Shown piece after piece: positions 7,822-16,629 of a stretch of DNA of 51,725 nt. The notes beneath the pieces were generated by a model. That model made no database searches and had not been told where the DNA came from. It worked only from the letters and a program-made list of their open reading frames with translations. The position numbers and the translations under genes are program-made. Source of the DNA: Campylobacteraceae bacterium (GTDB taxonomy: Bacteria; Campylobacterota; Campylobacteria; Campylobacterales; Sulfurovaceae); assembly GCA_027035765.1 (NCBI GenBank), contig JALVUD010000006.1:1-51725 (forward strand), written 5' to 3'. Position 1 is the stretch's first letter; each line of letters begins with the position of its first letter.

Positions 7822-7919
7822 GATGAATGGTGAATAATCCCGAACTGCGTTGCTATGCGATGCTCTTTTGAAAATCTCGCTAAAATTCCCTCACTAACCA
7901 ATACACCAATAGACTAACA
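7822..7919 (-). repeat. decayed copy of the heptamer/hairpin module
   Basis: Read on the minus strand, two TATTGGTG-like octamers (7896-7919) come first. An imperfect GCGTTGC/GCGATGC hairpin (7847-7863) follows, then two ATTCACC-type heptamers (7822-7835). This is the same order as in the apaH, rnr and holA leaders, and it points toward the M48 protease gene. The TCYTCAC tract and the Shine-Dalgarno hairpin are absent. Confidence 0.5.
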
Positions 7920-7931
7920 ACAAAGAAAAAC

Positions 7932-9890
7932 ATGGCCTACATCGATCTCTACGACATTCACAAAAACTACGACGTCAAACCGATCTTTGCCGGAATGGAC
8001 TTTCACCTGGAGGCTGGAGAGCGGGTGGCCATCGTCGGCCCCAACGGCTGCGGCAAATCGACGCTGCTCAAGATCGCCGCCGGACTCGAGGAACCCGACG
8101 AAGGCAAGCGGATCATCGACCGTTCCGTGGAGTTCGGCGTCCTGGCCCAACAACCCCGCTTTGAAGCGGGGCAAAACACCCGGGAAGCCATCGAGGCCCA
8201 ACTGACCGAACTCAAGGCCGCCCAGGAGCGCTACCAGGCCCTCAGCGAAGCGATCGCCGAACGCCCCGACGACAAAGCCCTGCTGCAGGAGCACGCCGAA
8301 ACGGCCGCCTACCTGGACCACCACAATGCCTGGAACCTGGACGCCAAGATCGAACGGGTGCTCCAGGAGTTTCAGCTCAAAGCCTACGAGGATCGGCTGG
8401 TGGCCACCCTCAGCGGCGGGGAGCAGCGCCGGGTCGCTCTGGCGGGGCTGATCCTGCGCCGGCCCGACGTGCTGATGCTGGACGAGCCCACCAACCACCT
8501 GGATGTCTATATGGTGGAGTTTCTCGAAGAGGTGCTGCTCAAAGAGAAGTTCACCCTGCTCTTCATCTCCCACGACCGCTACTTCATCGACCGGGTCGCC
8601 ACCCGCATCGTCGAAGTGGAGAATCACAGACTGATCAGCTACAAGGGGGGATATCAGAGCTACCTGGAGCAGAAAGAGCGGCGCCTGGCGGCCCTGCAGA
8701 AGGAGCATGAGAACCTGCTGCGCCTGCTCAAAAAAGAGGAGGAGTGGCTCAGCCGGGGGGTTCAGGCGCGACAGACCCGTAATCAGGGGCGCAAGGCGCG
8801 GGTCTTCGAACTGCGGGAGAAGGCCAAGGCCAACCCCTCCCTGATCCGCAAACTGAGAGTGGAGCTGGAGCGGGAGAAGCGCAGCTGGAAGGGGGAGAAG
8901 ACCCTGGCCAAGAAGAAGGTCCTCTTCGAGATCGAGAACCTGAGCTACTCCATCGGCGACCGGCAGCTGATCCGCGATTTCACGGCGAGGATCCTCCAGC
9001 GGGACAAGATCGCCATCGTCGGCCCCAACGGCAGCGGCAAATCGACGCTGCTCAAGCTCCTCCTGGGCCGTCTCCGGCCCGAAAGCGGCACCATCAAGCG
9101 GGGCGTCGATATCAGCATCGGCTACTTTGACCAGCACCGGGAGATGCTCAAGGACGACGCGACGCTCATCGAGACCTTCTGCCCCGATGGCGGCGACCGG
9201 GTCCAGGTGCAGGGGCGCAACATGCATGTCTTCGGCTATCTCAAGACCTTCCTCTTCCCCAAAGAGTATCTGGACAAAAAGGTCGGCCAGCTCAGCGGCG
9301 GGGAGAAGAACCGGGTCGCCCTGGCGCTGCTCTTTACCAAACACTACGACTGCCTGATCCTAGACGAACCCACCAACGACCTGGATATCCAGACCATCAA
9401 CGTCCTGGAGGAGAAGCTGCTGAGCTACCAGGGCTCGGTGCTCTTCGTCAGCCACGACCGCTACTTCGTGGACAAGATCGCCCAGAAGCTTCTGATCCTC
9501 CGGGGTGACGGCACGGTGGAGGAGTCCCACCGCAGCTACACCGAATACCTCGAAATCGAGAAAGAGATCGGCCAACTGGAGAAGATGGAAAAAGAGATCG
9601 AAGAGGCCCCCAAGGTCGAAGCGATCCGCAAAGAGCACAAACGCAGTCTCAAACTCAGCTACAAAGAGCAGCGGGATCTCGACCTTCTGCCGGAAAAGAT
9701 CGAAGCGCTGGAGAAAAAGCTGGACGAGCTCAACGCCTGCCTGGCCGATCCGGAGTGCTACAACCGACGGGGACTCAGCACCGTCAGCGAAGAGCTGGCC
9801 GCCGCGGAACTGGAGTATGAAGAGGCGAGCGACCGCTACCTGGAGTTACTGGAAAAGGTCGAAGAGATGGAAGGAAGCCAATCTTCGTAG
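7932..9890 (+). CDS. ABC-F family ATPase (Uup-like)
   Basis: A 652-residue soluble protein with two ABC ATPase domains and no membrane segments. Such proteins act on ribosomes or, for Uup, affect transposon excision and ribosome assembly. Walker A motifs are GPNGCGKST (36-44) and GPNGSGKST (about 363-371). Signatures are LSGGEQ (about 159) and LSGGEK (about 453), and both Walker B motifs read LDEPTN(H/D)LD. A charged linker separates the domains, and a C-terminal coiled coil of about 110 residues (from residue 540) fits the Uup subgroup, which binds DNA through this part. It is transcribed divergently from the M48 protease gene. Confidence 0.88.
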   Translation: MAYIDLYDIHKNYDVKPIFAGMDFHLEAGERVAIVGPNGCGKSTLLKIAAGLEEPDEGKRIIDRSVEFGVLAQQPRFEAGQNTREAIEAQLTELKAAQERYQALSEAIAERPDDKALLQEHAETAAYLDHHNAWNLDAKIERVLQEFQLKAYEDRLVATLSGGEQRRVALAGLILRRPDVLMLDEPTNHLDVYMVEFLEEVLLKEKFTLLFISHDRYFIDRVATRIVEVENHRLISYKGGYQSYLEQKERRLAALQKEHENLLRLLKKEEEWLSRGVQARQTRNQGRKARVFELREKAKANPSLIRKLRVELEREKRSWKGEKTLAKKKVLFEIENLSYSIGDRQLIRDFTARILQRDKIAIVGPNGSGKSTLLKLLLGRLRPESGTIKRGVDISIGYFDQHREMLKDDATLIETFCPDGGDRVQVQGRNMHVFGYLKTFLFPKEYLDKKVGQLSGGEKNRVALALLFTKHYDCLILDEPTNDLDIQTINVLEEKLLSYQGSVLFVSHDRYFVDKIAQKLLILRGDGTVEESHRSYTEYLEIEKEIGQLEKMEKEIEEAPKVEAIRKEHKRSLKLSYKEQRDLDLLPEKIEALEKKLDELNACLADPECYNRRGLSTVSEELAAAELEYEEASDRYLELLEKVEEMEGSQSS

Positions 9891-9891
9891 A

Positions 9892-9905
9892 AGCCTTCGG
9901 AGGCT
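9892..9905. terminator. small hairpin between convergent genes
   Basis: AGCCT-TCGG-AGGCT lies between the ABC-F stop and the convergent LysM gene stop. There is no T-run on either side, so termination is only a guess. Confidence 0.3.
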
Positions 9906-11247
9906 ACCAGTAGAGTATCACCCTCCGACGGCCCCAGCGCAACGCCTTCCGCCGATTAATCCCCATATAGATATCGATATGGTTTCTCAGACGAGGGTTC
10001 ATCTTGTCCCGGACTGTATAGATTCCCTGAAGGCCCGAAATCTTGACCCGGGTACCGTTGGTGATGCCGTATTTGCGGATCAGATCCGGACTGACGGCGA
10101 TGATCTTCATTCCGGGACGGATCCGATTGTTCCAAGCGGCAATGAAAGGGGTCCGGTCGGTCTGACCCCGGTGGGAAGTATAGGCGGTGGCAGTGACCCG
10201 GAGCTTATGTTTGAAACGGTAATCCCCTGTATATTTGAACCGAAAGCCCTTTTCCCGTTGCAGCACGGCATCGATCTTCTTCTGGGAGAGCGGAAGGATC
10301 AGCTTCTGCCCGATCCTGAGAGGCTGATAGCGGTTGAGGCCGTTGAGATGCCGCACATCCGCCGCCTTCACTCCGAAACGTTTTGCCAGCCTCAGCAGCG
10401 TATCTCCCTTTTTGACCCGATAGCTTCCGTAGCTCTCCCGCAGTAACCCCTCCCGGATCTCCTCGGGGGTACTCCTTTTGCCCGGATGGATCGTCAGCGT
10501 CTCCCCTATCCGAAGAAGATGTCCTTTTTCGAGATGATTCCAGCGCCGGATATCGTAGGGAGTGGTCCGATACCGGCGGGCCAGGCGAATCAGACTCTCT
10601 CCCGCTTCGACACGATGAATCACCCTCTCGGGACGAGTAGGCGCCTGTGGTGCTGCCGTCATGGAGGCTTCGGCTTTTGCCGGACCGGTTGTTACGTTTT
10701 TTTCCGGGATAATGACGGGCGAAGGGACAACAGTAAGGTTTTCTTCCTCTTGCTTCTCACGCGTTTTGACAGATGGGATCGTAACGTTCTCCTCCGATTC
10801 AAGTTTTTGAGCTTTGGAAGATGGTGTGCTCACCGAGACCGGAGTGTGTACTTCCTGAATCGGAGCCGACTTTGGTTTATTAGCACGTGCGGGAGGAATC
10901 TGACGGCGATGATGACGCAGGGGTCGCCGGAGCTGCATCCACTCTTCGTAGTCGATATAACGCTGGATCAGATGTTGGAGGGTCGGCCGGTGCCGGGTAA
11001 GATAGGGGCGGGTGTGGGGCAGGCCCCGGCTGAAACGGTTTCCATGGTGTCTTCGGGGAAGCAGACGGGCAGGATCGACAAAGATCAACTGCACCTGATA
11101 GGGGTCGCAGTGCCGAAGCAGATGGAGATTGGCCGGATTCCGGCAGCCGGATTCCGGCAGGATGTCCAGAGCCGACAACGGAACAGTGCCCGCCATCCCC
11201 ACGGTCAACAGAAAGTGTCGCAACACCTTCCCGCAAAAGAGTTTCAT
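9904..11247 (-). CDS. LysM and 3D domain cell-wall protein
   Basis: A 447-residue exported protein. An N-terminal hydrophobic stretch (about 10-28) is a likely signal peptide. A Pro/Lys/Glu-rich linker covers about 120-205, two LysM peptidoglycan-binding domains lie at 209-254 and 276-319, and a 3D domain (349-428) carries conserved Asp residues in GQTDRT, VRDKMNP and HIDIYMG. The 3D fold is shared with MltA-type lytic transglycosylases, so a peptidoglycan-cleaving role is plausible but not shown. I start it at the ATG (11247) that overlaps the thrC stop by 4 bases. The 65 upstream codons of the open frame lie inside thrC and look like shadow sequence. Confidence 0.8.
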   Translation of the reverse strand: MKLFCGKVLRHFLLTVGMAGTVPLSALDILPESGCRNPANLHLLRHCDPYQVQLIFVDPARLLPRRHHGNRFSRGLPHTRPYLTRHRPTLQHLIQRYIDYEEWMQLRRPLRHHRRQIPPARANKPKSAPIQEVHTPVSVSTPSSKAQKLESEENVTIPSVKTREKQEEENLTVVPSPVIIPEKNVTTGPAKAEASMTAAPQAPTRPERVIHRVEAGESLIRLARRYRTTPYDIRRWNHLEKGHLLRIGETLTIHPGKRSTPEEIREGLLRESYGSYRVKKGDTLLRLAKRFGVKAADVRHLNGLNRYQPLRIGQKLILPLSQKKIDAVLQREKGFRFKYTGDYRFKHKLRVTATAYTSHRGQTDRTPFIAAWNNRIRPGMKIIAVSPDLIRKYGITNGTRVKISGLQGIYTVRDKMNPRLRNHIDIYMGINRRKALRWGRRRVILYW

Positions 11248-12710
11248 AGGAAGGCGAGCATTTCCTTCATAATCTCCTCTTTCTCCACAACAGTCGTCTG
11301 GACGATCGGCTTGGAGAAAAGTTCGGAGATCACCGGCGGAATCTTCACGCCGAGCTGACGGCTGACCGCCTCCAGGGCTTCCCGGTCGGTTGAGGCCTCT
11401 AGGCCGATGGCCCGGGCGACAGTGCGGCTGAACTTGGTCCACTCCGCCGTGGAGTAGATCACGGTCGGCAGCGGCTCTTCACGCAGCTCTTTGTAGGCTT
11501 TGAGGCAGGTGGCGGTATGGGGATCCATCAGATAACCCCGCTCGGCATATTCGGCGATCACCTTTTCCCCCTCCTCGTCAGTGCTGAAGGTTGCATCGAA
11601 ATCCTCCTGCAGGCTTTTGAGCTCTTCAGGAGTCAGTCGGTAGACCCGCTCCCGGCTCAGCTCCTCCATCAGCTCCCGGGTCCGTTCGGGGCCGAACTTG
11701 TCGAAAAGCACCCGCTCCACATTGGAGCTGATGAGAATATCCATGGCAGGGGATTCGGTCTGGATCAGACAGCGTTCTCTCAGATCATAGACCCCGGTGC
11801 GGATCCAGTCGGTGAGGATATTGTTGGCGTTGGAGGCGATGAGGATCTTGCGAACGGGCAGGCCCGCCTTTTTGGCATAGTAGGCTCCCAGGGCGTTGCC
11901 GAAATTCCCGCTGGGAATCGTCAGATAGATCTCTTCCCCCAGGGCGATCACATCCCGGCGCACCAGTTCCAGATAGCTGTGGATATGATAGATGATCTGG
12001 AAGATGATCCGGCCGAAGTTGACGGAGTTGGCTGCCGAGAGTTTCAGATCCCGTTTGCGAAGCTCCTGGCGGAACTCCTCGGAAGCCAGTAGATTTTTGA
12101 GGGCGTGCTGGGTGTCGTCAAAATTTCCTTTGACCCCGATCACCTTGAGGTTGGGGGCATCTTCTGTGACCATCTGGAGCCGCTGCACGTCACTGGTCCC
12201 TCCGTAAGGATAGAGGCAGGCCACTTTGATGTTGTCGCGGTTTTTGAAGGTCTCCAGCGTCGCCGGGCCTGTATCGCCACTGGTGGCGGCCATGATGAGA
12301 TAGTGCTCGTTGCGGCGCTGCGCCAGGGTACTGAGAATCACGCCGAAAGGCTGCAGAGCCATATCCTTGAAGGCACGGGTCGGACCGTGATAGAGTTCAC
12401 TGACATAGCAGTCCTCTTCGATCCCCACGACCGGAACGGGGTTGTTGGGATCGTCAAAACGGTCGTAGCGCTCCAGCGCTTCATGGAGCAGTTCCTCGTC
12501 GATATCGATCTCGAAGGCTTTGAGCAGGGCGAAGGCGAGGGTCTTGTAGTCGCTCTGGAGGTATTCGGAGAGAAATCCGATGCTCATATCCGGCAGAGAT
12601 TCAGGGACGAAGAGGCCGCCGTAGCTGGCCCGCGGATTGAGGATCGCCTCGGAGAAGGAAACGGCGGCAGGACTCTTGCCGTCGTTTCCTCTGGTTTCGA
12701 TAAATTGCAT
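11244..12710 (-). CDS. thrC: threonine synthase
   Basis: A PLP enzyme converting O-phosphohomoserine to threonine. At 488 residues it is the long form of the family. The N-terminus YGGLFVPESLP and the PLP lysine in YHGPTRAFKDMALQPFG (Lys115) are typical, as are ATSGDTGPA and the glycine-rich IPSGNFGN phosphate cup. The start at 12710 (MQFIETRG) matches the family, and the 18 upstream codons are not needed. It sits 87 bases after argB and overlaps the LysM/3D gene. As I recall, thrC also follows lpxK in Campylobacter jejuni. Confidence 0.93.
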   Translation of the reverse strand: MQFIETRGNDGKSPAAVSFSEAILNPRASYGGLFVPESLPDMSIGFLSEYLQSDYKTLAFALLKAFEIDIDEELLHEALERYDRFDDPNNPVPVVGIEEDCYVSELYHGPTRAFKDMALQPFGVILSTLAQRRNEHYLIMAATSGDTGPATLETFKNRDNIKVACLYPYGGTSDVQRLQMVTEDAPNLKVIGVKGNFDDTQHALKNLLASEEFRQELRKRDLKLSAANSVNFGRIIFQIIYHIHSYLELVRRDVIALGEEIYLTIPSGNFGNALGAYYAKKAGLPVRKILIASNANNILTDWIRTGVYDLRERCLIQTESPAMDILISSNVERVLFDKFGPERTRELMEELSRERVYRLTPEELKSLQEDFDATFSTDEEGEKVIAEYAERGYLMDPHTATCLKAYKELREEPLPTVIYSTAEWTKFSRTVARAIGLEASTDREALEAVSRQLGVKIPPVISELFSKPIVQTTVVEKEEIMKEMLAFL

Positions 12711-12797
12711 GGAAAGACACCTGTTTTTAGGCGAATTATAGCGAAAAGCGCCTCCAGGCGCCACAAAAAGGGGAATCGGGCCTGGAATCGAAAAGAG

Positions 12798-13649
12798 TCA
12801 GAGCTCGATACAGGTGCCGATTCCGCTGCTGGTCAGGATCTCGAGCAGGAGAGAGTGTTCGATACGCCCGTCGATGATATGGGCTTTTTTGACCCCGCCG
12901 CGGAGCGCTTCGATACAGGCATCCACTTTGGGGATCATCCCGCCCCGGATCACCTCCTCCTCTTTGAGACGTCTTGCCTGATCGATGCTCAGCAGGCTGA
13001 TGAGCTTTCCCTCGGCATCCAGCACGCCCGGGGTATCGGTCAGGAAAAGGATTTTGCGGGCCCCCAGCGCCACGGCGATGCGGCTGGCGGCCAGATCGGC
13101 ATTGATGTTGAACCCGGGGTGCCCCAGAGTCTGGCTCCCGGCGATGGGGGCGATGACCGGAACGAAACCGTCCTCGAGGATGTTGTCCACGATCTCCGTA
13201 TTGATCTGTTCGATCACACCGGTATAGCCGAAGTTCTCACTGTCTTTGGGGATTGCCTCGAGGAAATTGGCATCCTTGCCGGAGATGCCGACGGCTCTGG
13301 CCCCCTGGGAGTTGAGCAGCGCTACGATCTCCTTGTTGATCTCGCCGCTGAGCACCATCTCCGCCACCCGCATCACCTCCCGGGTCGTCACCCGCTGCCC
13401 CTCGATGAATCGGGTATCGACCCCCAGATCGGCAAGCAGTTTGGTGATGTTCTTGCCGCCGCCGTGGACCACCACCGGCTTCATCCCCACCGTATGCAGC
13501 AAAACGATATCCTGAGCGAAACGGGCCTTGAGTTCATCACTCTCCTGGGCGGACCCTCCGTATTTGATCACGATGGTTTCGTTGCGGAATTTCCGGATAT
13601 AGGGCAGGGCTTCCAGCAGAGTCTGGACAATCTCCATTTTACGTTGCAT
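12798..13649 (-). CDS. argB: acetylglutamate kinase
   Basis: ArgB phosphorylates N-acetylglutamate in arginine synthesis. The 283-residue protein has the amino-acid kinase fold with VIKYGGSAQ near the N-terminus, VVHGGGKNI, a FIEGQRVTT loop, and the nucleotide-site LFLTDTPGVLD. The N-terminal extension (about 20 residues) is of the type seen in arginine-sensitive hexameric enzymes, so feedback control is possible. The ATG at 13649 has AAGGAG upstream and overlaps the lpxK end by 11 bases. Confidence 0.95.
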   Translation of the reverse strand: MQRKMEIVQTLLEALPYIRKFRNETIVIKYGGSAQESDELKARFAQDIVLLHTVGMKPVVVHGGGKNITKLLADLGVDTRFIEGQRVTTREVMRVAEMVLSGEINKEIVALLNSQGARAVGISGKDANFLEAIPKDSENFGYTGVIEQINTEIVDNILEDGFVPVIAPIAGSQTLGHPGFNINADLAASRIAVALGARKILFLTDTPGVLDAEGKLISLLSIDQARRLKEEEVIRGGMIPKVDACIEALRGGVKKAHIIDGRIEHSLLLEILTSSGIGTCIEL

Positions 13650-14574
13650 GGTACTCCTTCAGATAGCGGTCCGTCGCCGCGAAAACGGCGGAATCGATCT
13701 CTAATTGTAACTTCATCACCGAAAGCGGGAGCTGAAAAGCCTCCATTTTGACGGCATCCTTGCCGGTCACCAGGAGCGAATCGGCCCGGTAGCGATGCAG
13801 TAGTGCCTTGAGCTCCCCGGAATCGAACCAACCGTGATCAGGCAGAAGATACCGGGCGACGACCCCCTCCGGCAGCCAGGGGTCCAGGCGTTCGGGTCGG
13901 GCGATAGAGGTGGCCAGGACCATCCGCCTGCCCGGATGCTCCACCCGGACCATCCGATGATAGTCCCGTCCCTCTTTGAGCTGCAGATCGGCGTGATGGG
14001 CCGTAGAGGGAAATTCCCGAAAAGGTCCTGCAGGCAGCACGCGTCGGTTGGGGAGATGTTCGGGCTCCAATAGGATCTCGAACTTTTCGATTTCCACCCG
14101 GTTGAATCCGTCATCCAGCAGAATCAGTTCCGCTCCGGCCTCCCGGGCATAGCGGATCCCCTCCCGGCGGTCTTCACAAACGACCACCGAAGCATGAGGG
14201 AGAGAGCGGGCCATCTCCATCGCTTCATCTCCCGAAGCTTCCACCGGGGCATGGATCTCCCCCTCCCGGCTCACCTCCACCAACCCCCGGCTACGGCGTC
14301 CGTAGCCTCTCGAAACGATCCAGACTTTCTCATAACGGGAAGCCAGTGCGATGACAAATGGGGTCTTGCCGCTGCCGCCGACGACCAGGTTGCCGACACT
14401 GATGATCGGTACACCAAAGTTCTCCCGCTTTGCCAAACGTCGCCGCAGCCACATCCCGCTGCCGTAGAGCCAGCCCAGAGGGGCCAGTGCCGCCGAAAGG
14501 AGCCGATCACTCCCTGTCGGATGATAGAAAACCCGTTCTGCCAATACGTTGAGGCTTCGATCTGATCCGGACAA
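13639..14574 (-). CDS. lpxK: tetraacyldisaccharide 4'-kinase
   Basis: LpxK adds the 4'-phosphate to the lipid A disaccharide at the inner membrane. The 311-residue protein has an N-terminal hydrophobic helix, the P-loop in VVGGSGKTPF (64-73), and ILLDDGF typical of the family. The start is a TTG at 14574 preceded by AGGA; a second TTG ten codons later is an alternative. It lies 8 bases after the DegT-type gene and overlaps argB, so these genes are one operon. Confidence 0.9.
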   Translation of the reverse strand: MSGSDRSLNVLAERVFYHPTGSDRLLSAALAPLGWLYGSGMWLRRRLAKRENFGVPIISVGNLVVGGSGKTPFVIALASRYEKVWIVSRGYGRRSRGLVEVSREGEIHAPVEASGDEAMEMARSLPHASVVVCEDRREGIRYAREAGAELILLDDGFNRVEIEKFEILLEPEHLPNRRVLPAGPFREFPSTAHHADLQLKEGRDYHRMVRVEHPGRRMVLATSIARPERLDPWLPEGVVARYLLPDHGWFDSGELKALLHRYRADSLLVTGKDAVKMEAFQLPLSVMKLQLEIDSAVFAATDRYLKEYHAT

Positions 14575-14582
14575 GAGCGATC

Positions 14583-15710
14583 CTAAATGTGATCCGCGTC
14601 GATCTCCCGGACCGCTTCGCAGATCGTAAGGATCTCTTCATCACTGAGATCGGGACGGTTGGGCAGAGAGAGGGCCCGTTGATAGATTCCCATAGCCCAG
14701 GGGAAATCGAAAAGTTTGAGCTGATATTTCTCCTTATAGTAGCGGGTGGTATGGAGCGGAACATAGTGCAGGGCTACTTCGATTCCTTTTTCGGCCAGCT
14801 TTCGGGCAAAGGCATCCCGGTTTCGGTCGATCTCGATAATGTAACGGAAATAGCTGTGGTCGGGATGGCGCAGAGGAAGCCGAAGATGCTTGAGCCCCTC
14901 CAACTCCCGGTAGTAGATCTCGGCGATCTCCATACGACGGCGGTTGTCGGCGTCCAAACGCTCGAGGAGCAGCGTGGCATAGAGGGCACTGTAGTCATCC
15001 AGGCGGTATTGACATCCGATATCCACGATATCGTAGAGGTAGGGGGCGCTTTCACTGTCCCGGACGATGGCATGGTTGCGAAGCAGATCGGCCCGCTCGC
15101 GGCATGCCTCATCCCGGGTCAGGAGGATCCCCGCATCGAAACGGCCGGAGATCTTGTCCCCCAGACCGGCAATCGCCATCAGTGTCCTCAGATCCGATCC
15201 CAGAGGCTGTCCCCCGATCCCGGCTCCCGGGGCTTCGGTCAACTCTTCGATCACCTGGACATCGTAGCGCTCCGCCAGTTCGTAGATCCTTTCCATCTCC
15301 GCCGGCAATCCCGCCATATGGTTGACGATCACCGCCCGGAGCTTTTTGCTCCGGTTGGCTTCCAGAGCCGCTTCGAGACGCTCGGGGTTCAGGTTGTAGC
15401 TGAAGGGATCGCAATCGACGAAGATCGGCTCGGCATCGAAGTGCCGGACCACCTCGGGAATATCGGCATAGGCGTTGACCGAGCAGATCACTTTGTCCCC
15501 GCGCTTCAGGTCCAGCGCACACATGGCCAGGTGAAGTGCCGCGGTGGAGTTGACGGTAGCCAGGGCATGGGGGAGGGCATACTGCCGGGCAGCCGCCTCT
15601 TCCAATGCGGCGACACTGCCGTCCATCCCCTCTTCCGCGGCCCGGGCGATTCGTTCGGCAAGTTCAACGGGAGGACGCTCTGCCCCCTCAAAGGATATAT
15701 TCAACGACAT
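14583..15710 (-). CDS. DegT/DnrJ/EryC1/StrS family aminotransferase, divergent
   Basis: A 375-residue fold-type I PLP enzyme. Most relatives aminate nucleotide-linked keto-sugars for surface polysaccharides. The NSTAALHLA cofactor-phosphate region, the aligned PLP lysine (Lys186 in GLGDKISG) and the C-terminal HYVPLHTTRYY stretch are present. Two points are unusual. The residue that normally contacts the pyridine nitrogen (Asp in VIEDAAEA) reads as Glu here (VIEELTEA, 154-161), and the lysine region lacks the usual TTGEGG loop. Substrate is unknown. It heads the operon with lpxK, which suggests an envelope role. GAAGGA precedes the ATG. Confidence 0.75.
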   Translation of the reverse strand: MSLNISFEGAERPPVELAERIARAAEEGMDGSVAALEEAAARQYALPHALATVNSTAALHLAMCALDLKRGDKVICSVNAYADIPEVVRHFDAEPIFVDCDPFSYNLNPERLEAALEANRSKKLRAVIVNHMAGLPAEMERIYELAERYDVQVIEELTEAPGAGIGGQPLGSDLRTLMAIAGLGDKISGRFDAGILLTRDEACRERADLLRNHAIVRDSESAPYLYDIVDIGCQYRLDDYSALYATLLLERLDADNRRRMEIAEIYYRELEGLKHLRLPLRHPDHSYFRYIIEIDRNRDAFARKLAEKGIEVALHYVPLHTTRYYKEKYQLKLFDFPWAMGIYQRALSLPNRPDLSDEEILTICEAVREIDADHI

Positions 15711-15791
15711 AGGTGGATTCCTTCATTTCTCAGGTAAAAATACTCTGCGGTACTCTTTGTTTATTCTATCGCAAATCCCGTTTCCGCGCCG

Positions 15792-16613
15792 TTAATCTTC
15801 GCAGCTCTCCGCCCCCAGTTCCCGAAGCTCACTGCAGCTGAATCCGGCAGCCTGGCGGGCCGAGACATTCAGTACGGAACGGGTCGTTTTTCTCAATCCG
15901 TGGAGATCAAGAATCTGTCGAAAAGCGGCGGCAGGCTCCAGCCCCCGTTCGGCACAGCAGTAGCGGAACCAGTAATCCCCTTTGCGCACATGCTCGATCT
16001 CCTCACGGTAGATCAGCTCCAACGCCCCCAGCACCTCCTCCACCTCCGGACGCCGGGCAAAGGGACGGAGCTTTCTCATAATCTGGGGATTGACATCCAG
16101 GCCTGTCGCCTCGTAGTGACGCGGCACCACCGCCATACGCTCCAGGACATCCCCCGCGGTATGGGCCGCCGCATCGAAAAGCCCCCGATGGACGGGAAAC
16201 TCTCCATAACGGTACCCCAAACGCTCCAGTATTCTGCGAAGCATCCGAAAATGGCGCACCTCATCCTGCGCCACCTCCAGCCAGTCACGGCGAAAGGCCG
16301 TAGGCATTTCCGGAAAGCGGTAGACCGCATCCAGCGCCAGATCGATCGCACTGTATTCGATATGTACGATGGAGTGCAGGAGCCTTGCCAGCCCCTCTGC
16401 CGTATCGAAGCGCCGGCGTTTCGGAAGCTCACGGGGTGCTACGATCCGACAAAACTCCGCATAGGAGGGAGTGTCGAAGCACCGGGGAGCGAAACCCTCT
16501 TCCGGATGGTCCTCCCCTGTGTTACAATAGTGCATCAGCTCAGTGATCGCCGCCGTTTTGGCATCGATATCCGCTGTGTGAAGTGCCGAGTCGGCCAAGA
16601 GATAGAAATGCAT
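15792..16613 (-). CDS. DUF455 ferritin-like protein
   Basis: A 273-residue protein of the DUF455 family. It is mainly helical, with carboxylate/histidine pairs spaced as in ferritin-like di-iron proteins: HIEYSAIDLALDA, EVAQDEVRHFRML and REEIEHVRKGD. The biochemical role is unknown; some relatives are annotated as tRNA hydroxylase-like. I place the start at MHFYLL (16613) because the longer frame would run into the divergent hydrolase gene. No Shine-Dalgarno precedes this ATG, and a TATAAT lies 6 bases upstream, so the mRNA may be leaderless. Confidence 0.8.
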   Translation of the reverse strand: MHFYLLADSALHTADIDAKTAAITELMHYCNTGEDHPEEGFAPRCFDTPSYAEFCRIVAPRELPKRRRFDTAEGLARLLHSIVHIEYSAIDLALDAVYRFPEMPTAFRRDWLEVAQDEVRHFRMLRRILERLGYRYGEFPVHRGLFDAAAHTAGDVLERMAVVPRHYEATGLDVNPQIMRKLRPFARRPEVEEVLGALELIYREEIEHVRKGDYWFRYCCAERGLEPAAAFRQILDLHGLRKTTRSVLNVSARQAAGFSCSELRELGAESCED

Positions 16614-16619
16614 GGAGGC

Positions 16620-16627
16620 ATTATAAC
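16620..16627. promoter_or_regulatory. shared -10 element of a divergent promoter
   Basis: The string ATTATAAC reads TATAAT on the minus strand and TATAAC on the plus strand. It lies in the 16-base gap between the divergent DUF455 and metallo-hydrolase starts. A minus-strand transcript would begin at or near the A of the DUF455 ATG. Confidence 0.4.
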
Positions 16628-16629
16628 CG

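Noticed and set aside
7914-9344. A 476-codon minus-strand frame within the ABC-F gene
   Set aside because: The ABC-F gene has all Walker and signature motifs; the opposite frame is Leu/Glu/Gln low-complexity shadow.
12105-13751. A 548-codon plus-strand frame across thrC, argB and lpxK
   Set aside because: It crosses three well-supported genes and their boundaries, which is typical of a G/C-driven shadow frame.
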